Shown: piece by piece, positions 26,336-35,056 of the stretch
Numbering within the stretch: position 1 is the first letter of the stretch
How the letters are laid out: the number at the start of each line of letters is the position of its first letter
NCBI GenBank assembly: GCA_002691145.1
Contig: NZHE01000023.1
Span: 1 to 64,000, forward strand
Direction of reading: 5' to 3'
Source of the DNA: Rickettsiales bacterium
Lineage (GTDB): Bacteria > Pseudomonadota > Alphaproteobacteria > Methylaequorales > Methylaequoraceae
DNA length: 64,000 bases
Made by a program: the position numbers and the translations under genes
The notes under the pieces: generated by a model
Told to the model about the DNA's origin: nothing
Database searches by the model: none
Seen by the model: the letters and a program-made list of their open reading frames with translations, nothing else

Positions 26336-27018
26336 AAAATATTTCCTAAATTTTCTAAAAAAAACTTTCCATCCTGGTTGTCTTGGTCTATAGCTCTCTC
26401 AGGATGGGGCATCATACCAATAATATTTCCCTTTTTATTTTGAATTGCAGCAATATTATTTACTGAACCATTTGGATTTGATTGAAAATCAATGGTTCCG
26501 TCTTGACTGCAATATTGAAGAATAATTTGTTCATTATCTTGAATTTTTTTTAATTTTTCATTGTCTATAAAATAATTACCTTGCCCATGCGCAATGGGTA
26601 ATTTTATTATGTTATTATCATTTGATTTTGATTTAAATTTATGAAATTTTAATTTTAAAAATATATCCTTGTTTAAGAATTTAGTGTTCTTATTTTTTAT
26701 TAGTGCACCTGGTAATAAATTACTTTCTGTCAAAATCTGAAACCCATTACAAATTCCTACTATTGGATAGTTTTTTTCCGATAATCTTATTATCTCTTTA
26801 ATTGCTGGAGATTTTGTCGCTATTACTCCAGCTCTTAAGTAATCGCCAAACGAAAATCCACCAGGTATAAATATAATATCAGTATTTTCTATGTGTGACT
26901 CTGTATACCAAATAAGTTGAGGTTTACATTTATAAATCTTCTCAATAGCATTTTTTAGGTCTCTATCACAATTAGAACCGGGAAAAATTATTATAGAAAC
27001 TCTTAGTTTAGACAACAC
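26332..27018 (-). CDS. purQ: Phosphoribosylformylglycinamidine synthase subunit PurQ
   Basis: Class I glutamine amidotransferase of 228 residues. [14 protein letters not shown] and [15 protein letters not shown] are PurQ-specific; [11 protein letters not shown] contains the nucleophile Cys, and [10 protein letters not shown] contains the catalytic His and Glu. It feeds ammonia to PurL. The start directly follows purS and the stop overlaps purL. Confidence 0.96.
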   Translation of the reverse strand: MLSKLRVSIIIFPGSNCDRDLKNAIEKIYKCKPQLIWYTESHIENTDIIFIPGGFSFGDYLRAGVIATKSPAIKEIIRLSEKNYPIVGICNGFQILTESNLLPGALIKNKNTKFLNKDIFLKLKFHKFKSKSNDNNIIKLPIAHGQGNYFIDNEKLKKIQDNEQIILQYCSQDGTIDFQSNPNGSVNNIAAIQNKKGNIIGMMPHPERAIDQDNQDGKFFLENLGNIL

Positions 27019-27264
27019 TTAACTTTTTAATTTTATAATTTTAAAGTTTTCTATTACCGGATTTGCTAACAGATCACTGCTGATTGATGAAATCTTTTCT
27101 TCATTACTGTCTAATTCAACATTATTCATTTCGATATCAAAATATTTCCCTCTAGATAGATTTTTGATATTATCATATCCTAAATTTTTAATGGTTTTTT
27201 TGATTTCCTCGGCTTCTGGATCTAAAATTCCATTTCTAAGTGAAACAAAAACTCTATATTTCAT
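27019..27264 (-). CDS. purS: Phosphoribosylformylglycinamidine synthase subunit PurS
   Basis: About 81 residues with [29 protein letters not shown] and a YFDIEM strand, the standard PurS dimer fold that bridges PurQ and PurL. The ATG at 27264 is chosen over the earlier start at 27291 because it gives the family N-terminus MKYRVFVSL. It overlaps the end of purC by 11 bases. Confidence 0.94.
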   Translation of the reverse strand: MKYRVFVSLRNGILDPEAEEIKKTIKNLGYDNIKNLSRGKYFDIEMNNVELDSNEEKISSISSDLLANPVIENFKIIKLKS

Positions 27265-28009
27265 TTTTAATTTCCTTTGCAGAAAAATCATTATTTAATA
27301 GACCTAATCTGGATGCAACTTCTTGATATGCAGTATCAACTTCGCCAAGATCATTCCTAAATCTGTCTTTATCTAGTTTTTTATTAGTTTTAAGGTCCCA
27401 AAGTCTACAATTATCCGGACTTATTTCATCAGCTAACATAATTATACATTCATCAGAGTTCCAATATCTTCCAAATTCAAGCTTAAAATCGACTAATCTT
27501 ATATTTTGTGCAAGAAAAAAACCCATCAGAAAATCATTTACTTTAAAGCTTAAATTTATAATTTCTTCTATTTCCATACTATTTGCCCATTCAAATATAA
27601 GAATGTGTTCCTCAGAAATAATGGGATCATTTAAGCTATCATTTTTTAGATAAAACTCTATTAATGGTCTTTGTAATATTTTGCCTTCATCAATACCAAG
27701 TCTTTTTACAAGTGAACCTGCTGATATATTTCTTATAACTACCTCTATAGGCAGTATATCAACTTTATGAATTAATTGTTCGCGCATATTGAGCCTTTTT
27801 ATCAAATGATTAGGTATATTAATTGAACTTAATCTCTTCATAAGTAATTCAGAAATTAAATTATTAATTACACCTTTGCCTGGGATATTACCTTTTTTTT
27901 TATTATTAAATGCTGTAGCCTCATCCTTAAAATACTGAATAAGTGTGTTAGGTTTATCTCCTAAATAAATTATTTTTGCTTTGCCCTCGTATAACTTCTT
28001 TTTTTTCAT
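27254..28009 (-). CDS. purC: Phosphoribosylaminoimidazole-succinocarboxamide synthase
   Basis: 251 residues beginning [30 protein letters not shown], the SAICAR synthetase start, with [19 protein letters not shown] and [12 protein letters not shown] plus [14 protein letters not shown]. It joins CAIR and aspartate in purine synthesis. It lies head to tail with purB (one-base overlap) and purS. Confidence 0.96.
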   Translation of the reverse strand: MKKKKLYEGKAKIIYLGDKPNTLIQYFKDEATAFNNKKKGNIPGKGVINNLISELLMKRLSSINIPNHLIKRLNMREQLIHKVDILPIEVVIRNISAGSLVKRLGIDEGKILQRPLIEFYLKNDSLNDPIISEEHILIFEWANSMEIEEIINLSFKVNDFLMGFFLAQNIRLVDFKLEFGRYWNSDECIIMLADEISPDNCRLWDLKTNKKLDKDRFRNDLGEVDTAYQEVASRLGLLNNDFSAKEIKNEI

Positions 28010-29304
28010 TACTTACCCAAAACTTTATTGAAGATATTATCAATATTTTTAAAATGATAATTTAAATCGAAAATTTTTGAGATCTCAGAAGATTTCAAGA
28101 ATTGCTTTATTTGTTTATCTTTATTTAACAACAATTTAAAACTGACATTTTTTTTCCAAGACTCCATCGCGATTTTTTGTACTTTTTTATATGCGTCCTC
28201 TCTTGTTAACCCTTTTTTTATTAAAACTAACATCACTCTTTGAGAGTTGTATAACCCGTTAGTATTATCCAAATTTTCTTTCATTTTTGATTTATTTACA
28301 ACAAGATTTTTTATGACATTTTTTAATCTATTGATTGAAAAATCTAAAAGCACCAAAGTATCGGGACATAATAACCTTTCAACAGATGAATGCGAAATAT
28401 CTCTTTCATGCCACAAAGATATATTTTCCATCATAGGATACACAGTTGAACGAATTACTCTTGATAACCCTGTTAAATTTTCGCTTAAAACTGGATTTCT
28501 TTTATGTGGCATTGCTGAGGAACCCTTTTGATTTTTTGCAAAAAATTCCTCTACTTCATTTACCTCGCTTCGTTGCAAATGTCGAATTTCAGTAGCAAGA
28601 TTTTCAATAGAGCTAGCTATAATTCCTAAAACAGAAAATAGATAAGCATGCCTGTCTCTTGGTATTATTTGAGTGGAAACTGATTCAACCTTTAATCCTA
28701 ATTTTTTTGCAACATAATTTTCAACTTCAGGACCTATGTTTGCATATGTTCCAACTGCACCGGAGATAGAGCAAATTGAAATTTCCTTTTCTGCATTCAG
28801 TAATCTTTCATAGTTTCTTTGAAACTCACAATATTTACCTAATAACTTTAAACCAAAAGTAGTTGGTTCAGCAAATATTCCATGGCTTCTTCCAATGCAT
28901 GGAGTTGTCTTGTACATTAATGCTTTATTTTTTAAAATAATAATCAAATCTTTAAGCTCTTTTTTAATTAAGCTACAAGATTGTTTTAATTGCACAGATA
29001 GACATGTATCAAGAACGTCAGAGGAAGTCATACCCTGATGTATAAATCTAGAATCTGAACCAATATATTCACTTAAGTTTGTAAGAAAAGCTATAACATC
29101 ATGCTTAACTTCATTTTCTATTTGTTCAATTCTTTCAATTTGAAAATTAGCCTTTTCCTTAATAATTTTCAAACTTTTTTGAGGGATAAACCCCAATTTT
29201 TCCTGAGCTTCGCAGGCCAAAATCTCGATTTGCAACCATATGGCGTACTTATTCTTTGGTTCCCAAATCTCTGCTAATTCTTTTCTAGAATATCTTGGTA
29301 TCAT
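28009..29304 (-). CDS. purB: Adenylosuccinate lyase
   Basis: 431 residues. The fumarase/aspartase family signature [20 protein letters not shown] is present, with [10 protein letters not shown] at the start, [10 protein letters not shown] and the catalytic His region [15 protein letters not shown]. It acts twice in purine synthesis (SAICAR to AICAR, adenylosuccinate to AMP). It starts just inside the map stop codon (four-base overlap). Confidence 0.95.
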   Translation of the reverse strand: MIPRYSRKELAEIWEPKNKYAIWLQIEILACEAQEKLGFIPQKSLKIIKEKANFQIERIEQIENEVKHDVIAFLTNLSEYIGSDSRFIHQGMTSSDVLDTCLSVQLKQSCSLIKKELKDLIIILKNKALMYKTTPCIGRSHGIFAEPTTFGLKLLGKYCEFQRNYERLLNAEKEISICSISGAVGTYANIGPEVENYVAKKLGLKVESVSTQIIPRDRHAYLFSVLGIIASSIENLATEIRHLQRSEVNEVEEFFAKNQKGSSAMPHKRNPVLSENLTGLSRVIRSTVYPMMENISLWHERDISHSSVERLLCPDTLVLLDFSINRLKNVIKNLVVNKSKMKENLDNTNGLYNSQRVMLVLIKKGLTREDAYKKVQKIAMESWKKNVSFKLLLNKDKQIKQFLKSSEISKIFDLNYHFKNIDNIFNKVLGK

Positions 29305-30101
29305 TTAGCAATATAAGGTGGAAAATTATACTCTTTTACAGATTTTGTAAAAATCTCATATCCAGTTTTTGTTACTCCAACAGAGTGTTCAAATTGTGCA
29401 GATAATGATTTGTCAGAGGTAACAGCTGTCCAGCCGTCAGATAAAACCTTAATTTTGAAATTTCCGATATTGATCATTGGTTCTATTGTAAAAAACATTC
29501 CTTCTTTTAGTACTTCTCCCTCTCCAGAATTTCCATAATGAAGTATACTTGGATAATCGTGAAACACTTCACCTAAACCATGACCACAAAAATCTCTAAC
29601 AACTGAATATTTTTTTTTTTCTGAAAATTTTTGTATTGCATACCCAATATCTCCGACTGTATTTCCTGGCTTTACCATTTCAATACCTCGCATCATAGCT
29701 TCATAAGTGGTTTCGACGAGTCTTTGTGCTTTTATACTTACTTTTCCCACATAAAACATTCTACTTGTATCACCATGCCATCCATTGAGAACTGGTGTTA
29801 CATCAATATTTAAAATATCTCCGTCTGTTAGAACTTTTTCACTTGGTATACCATGACAAACAACATGATTGACAGATGTGCAAATTGACATTGGAAAACC
29901 TTTATAGTTTAGTGGAGCAGGCATTGCACCATTCTTAGTTTGAAACTCATGACAAATATTATTTATCTCTAAAGTTGTAATTCCCGGTTTCACAAAATCA
30001 GTTATATGATCTAGGCAATCAGCTGCCAATTTACCTGCCATTCGCATCTTCTCAAAGGATTCTTTCTTATGGATTTTAATTAGACTTGAGTTTTTTATCA
30101 T
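29301..30101 (-). CDS. map: Type I methionine aminopeptidase
   Basis: 266 residues. Metal ligands and pocket residues are visible: CTSVNHVVCHGIPS, DGDILNIDVTPVLNGWHGDTSRMF, DFCGHGLGEVFHDYPSI, FFTIEPMIN and SAQFEHSVGVTKTGYEI. It removes the initiator methionine from new proteins. It is the first gene of the minus-strand run leading into the purine genes and faces the CinA-like gene across about 65 bases that should hold both promoters. Confidence 0.95.
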   Translation of the reverse strand: MIKNSSLIKIHKKESFEKMRMAGKLAADCLDHITDFVKPGITTLEINNICHEFQTKNGAMPAPLNYKGFPMSICTSVNHVVCHGIPSEKVLTDGDILNIDVTPVLNGWHGDTSRMFYVGKVSIKAQRLVETTYEAMMRGIEMVKPGNTVGDIGYAIQKFSEKKKYSVVRDFCGHGLGEVFHDYPSILHYGNSGEGEVLKEGMFFTIEPMINIGNFKIKVLSDGWTAVTSDKSLSAQFEHSVGVTKTGYEIFTKSVKEYNFPPYIAK

Positions 30102-30166
30102 AAAATATTTGTTAAAATAAAATTAATCTATAATAATTTATAACAATTGTTTAGTAAAAATTAAAA

Positions 30167-30913
30167 ATGGTAGTTAAAAGAAAAATTTCAGGAATAATAA
30201 TCATTGGTGATGAGATTTTATCAGGAAAAACTCTCGATACAAACTCAAACTACATCTCTAAGGAATTAGGGTTGCGAGGCATCGATGTTAAAGAGATTTC
30301 GATAATCAATGATGATAAAAAAATAATAATAAATAAAACCTTGGAATTTTCAGGGAAATTTGACTATGTATTTACGACAGGTGGGATCGGGCCAACTCAT
30401 GATGATTTAACGACCGAAGCAATATCTACGGCATTTGATAAAGTTTTAGAACTTAATGAAGAGGCTCACTCATATCTAAAAAAACATTACACACAGGATG
30501 AACTTACCAAAGCAAGACTGAAAATGGCTTACTTACCAAAAGGAAGTAAATTAATATTAAACCCAGTAAGTTTAGCACCTGGTTTTTATATTAAAAATGT
30601 ATATGTTTTTCCAGGTGTGCCTGAGATATTAAAGGCCATGTTTTTTGAATTTATTGATAAGTTTTCTGATAAGGATATTATGCCTCAAATAAATATTTCA
30701 ACTTTGCTTTCTGAGGGTGTGATAGCTGATTATATTAAATCTATCCAACAAGAAAATCCTAAAGTTTCCATAGGAAGCTATCCATACTTTAAAAGTAATT
30801 TATTTGGAGTTTCATTAATTTTAAAAAGCCAGGACAAAGATTTGCTCCAAAACGTTGGTGAACAGATTTTTTATTTTCTCGACAAAAAAAAAGGAAAGCC
30901 TAAGTATTTTTAA
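30167..30913 (+). CDS. CinA-like molybdopterin-binding domain protein
   Basis: 248 residues of the competence/damage-inducible CinA N-terminal type. GIIIIGDEILSGKTLDTNSNYISKEL and VFTTGGIGPTHDDLTTEAI form the MoaB/MogA-like fold and nucleotide site, and PGFYIKNVYVFPGVPEILK follows. The C-terminal PncC (NMN deamidase) domain of full CinA is absent, as in many alphaproteobacterial homologs. It may hydrolyse ADP-ribose-type or related nucleotides; the true substrate is unknown. Confidence 0.86.
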   Translation: MVVKRKISGIIIIGDEILSGKTLDTNSNYISKELGLRGIDVKEISIINDDKKIIINKTLEFSGKFDYVFTTGGIGPTHDDLTTEAISTAFDKVLELNEEAHSYLKKHYTQDELTKARLKMAYLPKGSKLILNPVSLAPGFYIKNVYVFPGVPEILKAMFFEFIDKFSDKDIMPQINISTLLSEGVIADYIKSIQQENPKVSIGSYPYFKSNLFGVSLILKSQDKDLLQNVGEQIFYFLDKKKGKPKYF

Positions 30914-30916
30914 TTT

Positions 30917-31342
30917 TTATTCCAATAAAGCATTTGTTTTATTTTTTATTTTTATTTTTATTAAAGTATTAAGCTTTTGATTAGACCATTTAAGCATTTC
31001 CTTTCTGAAAACCTTTTCAGTAATCTTTTCTAATTCTTGAATACCTAAATTATTATAAACCTTGTTAAAATACTTATGTTTATTCCAATCATATTTTTCG
31101 TTTTTTTTAAAGTTTTTGAGGTTTTTTTTAGCTTCGAGTTTATCAAATTTTATAGAAGTATTATAAGATTTTGAATTTAACACATCTTCAATTTTTTCTT
31201 CTGATTCAATTAATGATTCTTTTTTTTCTGTTTTAAGCGGGAGTATTTTTCCTGTAGGGAGCTTTACTTTCTCATTTCTAGCTGTTTCTAATAAATTGTT
31301 TATAGATAATATGATATTTTCAAGACTTCTTTTTTTATTCAT
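30917..31342 (-). CDS. PopZ/DUF2497-like protein
   Basis: 141 residues. The N-terminus SLENIILSINNLLETARNEK and a long charged middle are followed by a C-terminal helix LEKITEKVFRKEMLKWSNQKLNTLIK that resembles the oligomerization end of PopZ (DUF2497), the polar organizing protein of alphaproteobacteria. The middle is rich in Lys, Asn and Glu rather than the acidic, proline-rich spacer of Caulobacter PopZ. It is weakly supported but is reinforced by a second protein with the same kind of end at 31822. It converges on the CinA-like gene. Confidence 0.5.
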   Translation of the reverse strand: MNKKRSLENIILSINNLLETARNEKVKLPTGKILPLKTEKKESLIESEEKIEDVLNSKSYNTSIKFDKLEAKKNLKNFKKNEKYDWNKHKYFNKVYNNLGIQELEKITEKVFRKEMLKWSNQKLNTLIKIKIKNKTNALLE

Positions 31343-31388
31343 GTTAATATTCTATATTTTCATTACATGGTTAGAGGGTTTAAATAAA

Positions 31389-31832
31389 ATGATTAATGAA
31401 ATATTCCCATATTTTTTATACTTTTTAGTAATCTTATTTTATTTAGCTTCTATTAGAAATAAAGAAAAAAAAAATATCTATGAAAGTAAATCTAGAGAAA
31501 AATTTTTAAATGTAGAATCTTTTCTTCTGGACGCTGAGAAAAAATTATTAGCTCTTAAGGAATTATATCAACAAGAATTAATAAATTATGAATTATATTT
31601 AATTAAATCTAATCTTATTGGAGATTCAGTTAAAAAATATATAAATTATGATAACTTGCAAATTGATAAATACAAAAATAAAAGAGTAATTGATGATCTT
31701 AAAATAGAATTAACAAGTAGAATTAAAAAAGAGAAAATGGTTCAAATAAAAAATATAGATTTTGATTCAGCATTAGATTCTATTGACCAAAAAATAAGAA
31801 AAAAAGAGAAAGAGTTTAAAAATGAAGCCTGA
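31389..31832 (+). CDS. Membrane-anchored coiled-coil protein (147 aa)
   Basis: Not recognised. A single N-terminal membrane segment (INEIFPYFLYFLVILFYLAS) is followed by about 120 residues of charged, probably helical sequence (EKFLNVESFLLDAEKKLLAL and onward), suggesting a coiled coil facing the cytoplasm. The ATG at 31389 is used because an earlier in-frame start at 31296 would run into the divergent PopZ-like gene. Its end overlaps the next PopZ-like gene by 11 bases, so the two are coupled. A polar or cell-division scaffold would fit, but that is inference. Confidence 0.55.
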   Translation: MINEIFPYFLYFLVILFYLASIRNKEKKNIYESKSREKFLNVESFLLDAEKKLLALKELYQQELINYELYLIKSNLIGDSVKKYINYDNLQIDKYKNKRVIDDLKIELTSRIKKEKMVQIKNIDFDSALDSIDQKIRKKEKEFKNEA

Positions 31833-32064
31833 TAATAAAAAATTAATAGATGATGTGAAGAACCATCTTAAAATTAAAAAAAATAAAAAAGAGATAGTAA
31901 GTAATAAAAGGCCAGATGATTTGATAGAAAAGCTTTCAAATAGCCAAATTAAAGTAGCAGAAAAAATCATTGAGAAAGAGGTAAAAGCATGGATAAATTG
32001 CAATGCTTTGAATCTCTCAAAAGAATTAATATCTAAAGAAATAGACAAAAAATTTAAAAAATAA
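31822..32064 (+). CDS. Short PopZ/DUF2497-like protein (80 aa)
   Basis: The C-terminal half AEKIIEKEVKAWINCNALNL then SKELISKEIDKKFKK matches the DUF2497/PopZ end pattern (a helix with K/E-W-L-D/N-x-N, then a second helix ending in a basic tail) better than the larger neighbour at 30917. The N-terminal half is short and basic. It overlaps the membrane coiled-coil gene by 11 bases. Two PopZ-like ends flanking a membrane-anchored coil is an unusual layout. Confidence 0.5.
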   Translation: MKPDNKKLIDDVKNHLKIKKNKKEIVSNKRPDDLIEKLSNSQIKVAEKIIEKEVKAWINCNALNLSKELISKEIDKKFKK

Positions 32065-32075
32065 ACATTTTTTTA

Positions 32076-32091
32076 TGGCACAATAATTGCT
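32076..32091 (+). promoter_or_regulatory. Sigma-54 (-24/-12) promoter
   Basis: TGGCACAATAATTGCT matches the consensus TGGCAC-N5-TTGCW at every fixed position, with the required ten bases between GG and GC. It lies on the plus strand 22 bases before the ATG at 32113, and transcription would begin near 32102, just at the AAAGGTGG ribosome binding site. At about 30% GC such a match is expected by chance only about 0.02 times in both strands of the window (rough estimate). No enhancer-binding-protein site was identified. Confidence 0.7.
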
Positions 32092-32112
32092 CTTTTTTGT
32101 AAAGGTGGTTAT

Positions 32113-33093
32113 ATGAAGCTTTTAATAACAAATATTGTTTATGGGCAAGTTTATGCTGGAATATTTTTAAATCAACATTTAAAAAGCATATTAGATAAAT
32201 CTAATCTTCCTTCAATTGTGCCTGATTGTGAAGTTAAATATATTTTATATACTGATCATCATACAAAGTTTCTCATTGAATATCATCCAATGTGGATAGC
32301 TTTATCCAAGTTAGTTAAAACAGAAATAAAATTTTTTGATACAAACCTAACATTTGAAGGTCGTTATACGTATTTGAGATCAATGTTGATAGATTCCATG
32401 AAAATAGCAATGGAAGGGGATTATATACTATCACCTATTGTAGCTGATTTATATTTTGCAAAAGATTTTTACCCTAGGATTTTGAAAAGATTTAAAGAAG
32501 GATATGATTCAGTCTTAGTCACTGGAATGCGAAGTTCTGCTGAAGCAATGATACCTAGATTAAATCAATCGCAAGGTGCACTAACTGATATGGAACTTTT
32601 TGATTATGGCTATGAATGTCTCCATCCTTTGTGGGTGGCATGTCATTGGGATGCTGTCCAATTTTCAAGAATACCTTATGTCCTACTTTGGAATGCATAC
32701 CCTGGTTTTATGTTACGAGCTTTTTCAGTTACCCCTATAGCATTTATTCCAAATAGTGAAATGTTAGATTGCAATATGATTGATGCAGATGTCCCTTATC
32801 ACTGTAAGAAACCATTTTGGGCTTTGGACTGGGTTGATGCACCAGTTATGGGAATAGAGCCATTAGAGTGTTTCTATCCACCTTTCAGTAACCACAAAGC
32901 TACCACCAAATACGTTGGAATAGATTTCGCAAGTAAAGCAATTAACCCAAAGCAATATGATTTTTTGAAAGTCAAAAGTTATTTTCCATGTAAGGAAAGA
33001 GTAAAATTAAGTGATAAGCAAATCAAACAATCAGATAACGTGGTTAAAGAAATATTAGAGTACGTTGAATCTTCAAAACGCAAAGCTTCATAA
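32113..33093 (+). CDS. Unknown protein, tandem paralog 1 (possible GT-A-like fold)
   Basis: Not recognised with confidence. The 326-residue soluble protein starts LLITNIVYGQVYAGIFLNQHLKS, an alternating strand-helix start like GT-A sugar-nucleotide transferases, then YILYTDHH and a SPIVADLYFAKDF segment where such enzymes have their DxD region. Distinctive motifs are GALTDMELFDYGYECLHPLW, ACHWD, LDCNMIDADV and EPLECFYPPF. The neighbour at 33095 shares all of them. It has a strong ribosome binding site (AAAGGTGG) and a sigma-54 promoter. A glycosyltransferase-like role is inference from fold pattern only. Confidence 0.6.
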   Translation: MKLLITNIVYGQVYAGIFLNQHLKSILDKSNLPSIVPDCEVKYILYTDHHTKFLIEYHPMWIALSKLVKTEIKFFDTNLTFEGRYTYLRSMLIDSMKIAMEGDYILSPIVADLYFAKDFYPRILKRFKEGYDSVLVTGMRSSAEAMIPRLNQSQGALTDMELFDYGYECLHPLWVACHWDAVQFSRIPYVLLWNAYPGFMLRAFSVTPIAFIPNSEMLDCNMIDADVPYHCKKPFWALDWVDAPVMGIEPLECFYPPFSNHKATTKYVGIDFASKAINPKQYDFLKVKSYFPCKERVKLSDKQIKQSDNVVKEILEYVESSKRKAS

Positions 33094-33094
33094 A

Positions 33095-34105
33095 ATGAAA
33101 AGTTTAAAGAAAAAGTACATAATTACAAATATTTTATACGGAAATATGTACACTGATATATTTTTAAATCACCACTTAAAAAGCTTAGCAGACATTTCCA
33201 ACATACCCAATATCAGCAAAGAATTTCAAATACAATATGTACTGTATATAGACAAATTTAATCTTCCAATTGTAGAAAAAAATTTTTATACAAAAAAATT
33301 AAGTGAGCTTATACGCTTTGAATTTCAAATTGTAGATTTAGCTGAAAAGAATTGGAATTATGAGTCTAGGTACGGAGTTTTAGAAAACACACTTCAAGAC
33401 GGATTGAAACGGGCTATTTCTGAAAACGCACTTTTTAGTCCATTATGTGCTGATTTAGTAGTTGCAAAGAACTTCTTTTCTAAAATCACTAAAAAAATAG
33501 AAGAAGGATATGATTCAGTCAATGTTTTACCAATGAGAACGGCTGCCGAACCGATGACTCAGTTTTTAAATCAACATAATGGTGCTTTAAGTGATATGGA
33601 TCTTTTTGAATATGGATATGCATGTCTTCATCCACTTTGGGGTGCATGCCACTGGGATTCTCCTCAATTTTCAAAACTTCCTATCTGCTTCATATGGAAT
33701 ACATATCCAGGTATGTTTGTTAGGTCATTTTCAATCAGCCCAACAATCTTTATTCCAAACAAAAAAATGCTTAATTGTAAAATGATAGATGTGGACGTAT
33801 TACAATTTTTAAATAATCCATTCTTAGCAGAAAACTGGACTGATTGTCCAATCATCAATGTTGAACCAATAAGATGTTTTTATCCTGCTTTTAAAAATAA
33901 AAAAGCTAATTCTTTAAACTGTGCAAAAGATATTTCTAAAAATTTCGTTGCTAAGTTAGCAAAGTGCCAAATTCCTTACATAAAAAATAAATTATATTAT
34001 CCTAATAAAAAATGTGTAAAAATATCATCTAAAAAGGTAAAACAGTCTAACGATGTTGTAAGAACTCTTTTAGAGAATTATAACAGTCAAAAGGAAGTAT
34101 CATAA
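33095..34105 (+). CDS. Unknown protein, tandem paralog 2 (possible GT-A-like fold)
   Basis: A 336-residue paralog of the preceding gene. It shares the start (IITNILYGNMYTDIFLNHHLKSL), GALSDMDLFEYGYACLHPLW, ACHWD, NTYPGMFVRSFSISPT, LNCKMIDVDV and EPIRCFYPAF, so the two arose by tandem duplication and have since diverged widely. ATG 33095 is used; it follows the first copy's stop by one base. Conservation of the His/Trp/Cys motifs in both suggests an active site around CLHPLW and ACHWD. The function is unknown. Confidence 0.6.
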   Translation: MKSLKKKYIITNILYGNMYTDIFLNHHLKSLADISNIPNISKEFQIQYVLYIDKFNLPIVEKNFYTKKLSELIRFEFQIVDLAEKNWNYESRYGVLENTLQDGLKRAISENALFSPLCADLVVAKNFFSKITKKIEEGYDSVNVLPMRTAAEPMTQFLNQHNGALSDMDLFEYGYACLHPLWGACHWDSPQFSKLPICFIWNTYPGMFVRSFSISPTIFIPNKKMLNCKMIDVDVLQFLNNPFLAENWTDCPIINVEPIRCFYPAFKNKKANSLNCAKDISKNFVAKLAKCQIPYIKNKLYYPNKKCVKISSKKVKQSNDVVRTLLENYNSQKEVS

Positions 34106-34186
34106 TTTTTCTCATCTTTAATTAAATTTGCAATAAGAGATAAAATGATATAATGATCTTAATATTATTTTTACTTTTTAATACTA

Positions 34187-35056
34187 ATGCAAAATCTAAA
34201 AAATTTGTTATTTAAATTAAGGTTTAGCCATTTTTTCTTAAAAGTTTACTATTATTCAAAGAAATTTATTTCAAATTATAATAATTTTAAATTCTGTAAA
34301 AAAGAAACTATAAAAAGATCGGTTGGATTCAAAAAAGTTGAATTAAAAAATAATAAAGTATTAGAGGAGGCAATATTATTTTCAAAAAAAAAGTTTGATT
34401 TTTCGTATATGAAAAAAAATGCAATAAAAACTGATCTAAAGAAAGATTTTCTTAACATTTGCGAATTTAGTGTTTTAGATTTTGAACCACTTAAAAATTT
34501 AGCAATTGAAAAAAATATAATTGAAATTTCTTCAAATTATTTAAGAACTCAACCTATTCTGTATAGTTCTACGGTATGGTTAAGTAATTATGTAAAAGAG
34601 GAACCTTCTTCCTCACAACTTTATCACTTTGATAGAGAGGATTTATTTCAGCTAAAAGTTTTTATTCCTTTAGAACCAATTATAGAAAGTTCAGGTCCGT
34701 TATCTGTAATATCTTCAAAGCAAAGTTCAGAATTTATTTGGAATAATCTTAAAAAATTCAAAATTATTACTCTGAAAGATAGAATTTGTGATAATGAAAT
34801 AAACAATAATATCAAAAATTTACAAGAATCTTCTCAAATTGCAAACCCTGGACAACTTATATTTGTTGATACTACAAACTGTTTGCATTATGGGAGCAGG
34901 TATTCCAAAAGTATTAAATATCACTTATCTTTCCAATATATTTCACCTTTCTCAGAAAGATTAAATTCTTTTATGAAAAGTTTTAAAAAGAATGAATATT
35001 CAAATAGTTTAGATACATTGAGTTATGTTGAATGGAAATATCACAATCAAACCTAA
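34187..35056 (+). CDS. PhyH-like Fe(II)/2-oxoglutarate dioxygenase
   Basis: 289 residues. The facial triad of this superfamily is visible: H-x-D in YHFDREDLFQLKVFIPLEPI (His147, Asp149) and the distal His in NCLHYGSRYS (His234), with Arg238 placed to bind 2-oxoglutarate. GPLSVISSKQS and NPGQLIFVDTT are typical of the phytanoyl-CoA dioxygenase-type cupin strands. The substrate is unknown; a glycan, lipid or small molecule is possible. It lies downstream of the tandem paralogs after about 80 bases and converges on the SGNH-like gene (four-base overlap). Confidence 0.75.
   Translation: MQNLKNLLFKLRFSHFFLKVYYYSKKFISNYNNFKFCKKETIKRSVGFKKVELKNNKVLEEAILFSKKKFDFSYMKKNAIKTDLKKDFLNICEFSVLDFEPLKNLAIEKNIIEISSNYLRTQPILYSSTVWLSNYVKEEPSSSQLYHFDREDLFQLKVFIPLEPIIESSGPLSVISSKQSSEFIWNNLKKFKIITLKDRICDNEINNNIKNLQESSQIANPGQLIFVDTTNCLHYGSRYSKSIKYHLSFQYISPFSERLNSFMKSFKKNEYSNSLDTLSYVEWKYHNQT

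Noticed and set aside
31296-31388. N-terminal extension of the membrane coiled-coil protein
   Set aside because: It would overlap the divergent PopZ-like gene and adds a second hydrophobic stretch; ATG 31389 fits better.
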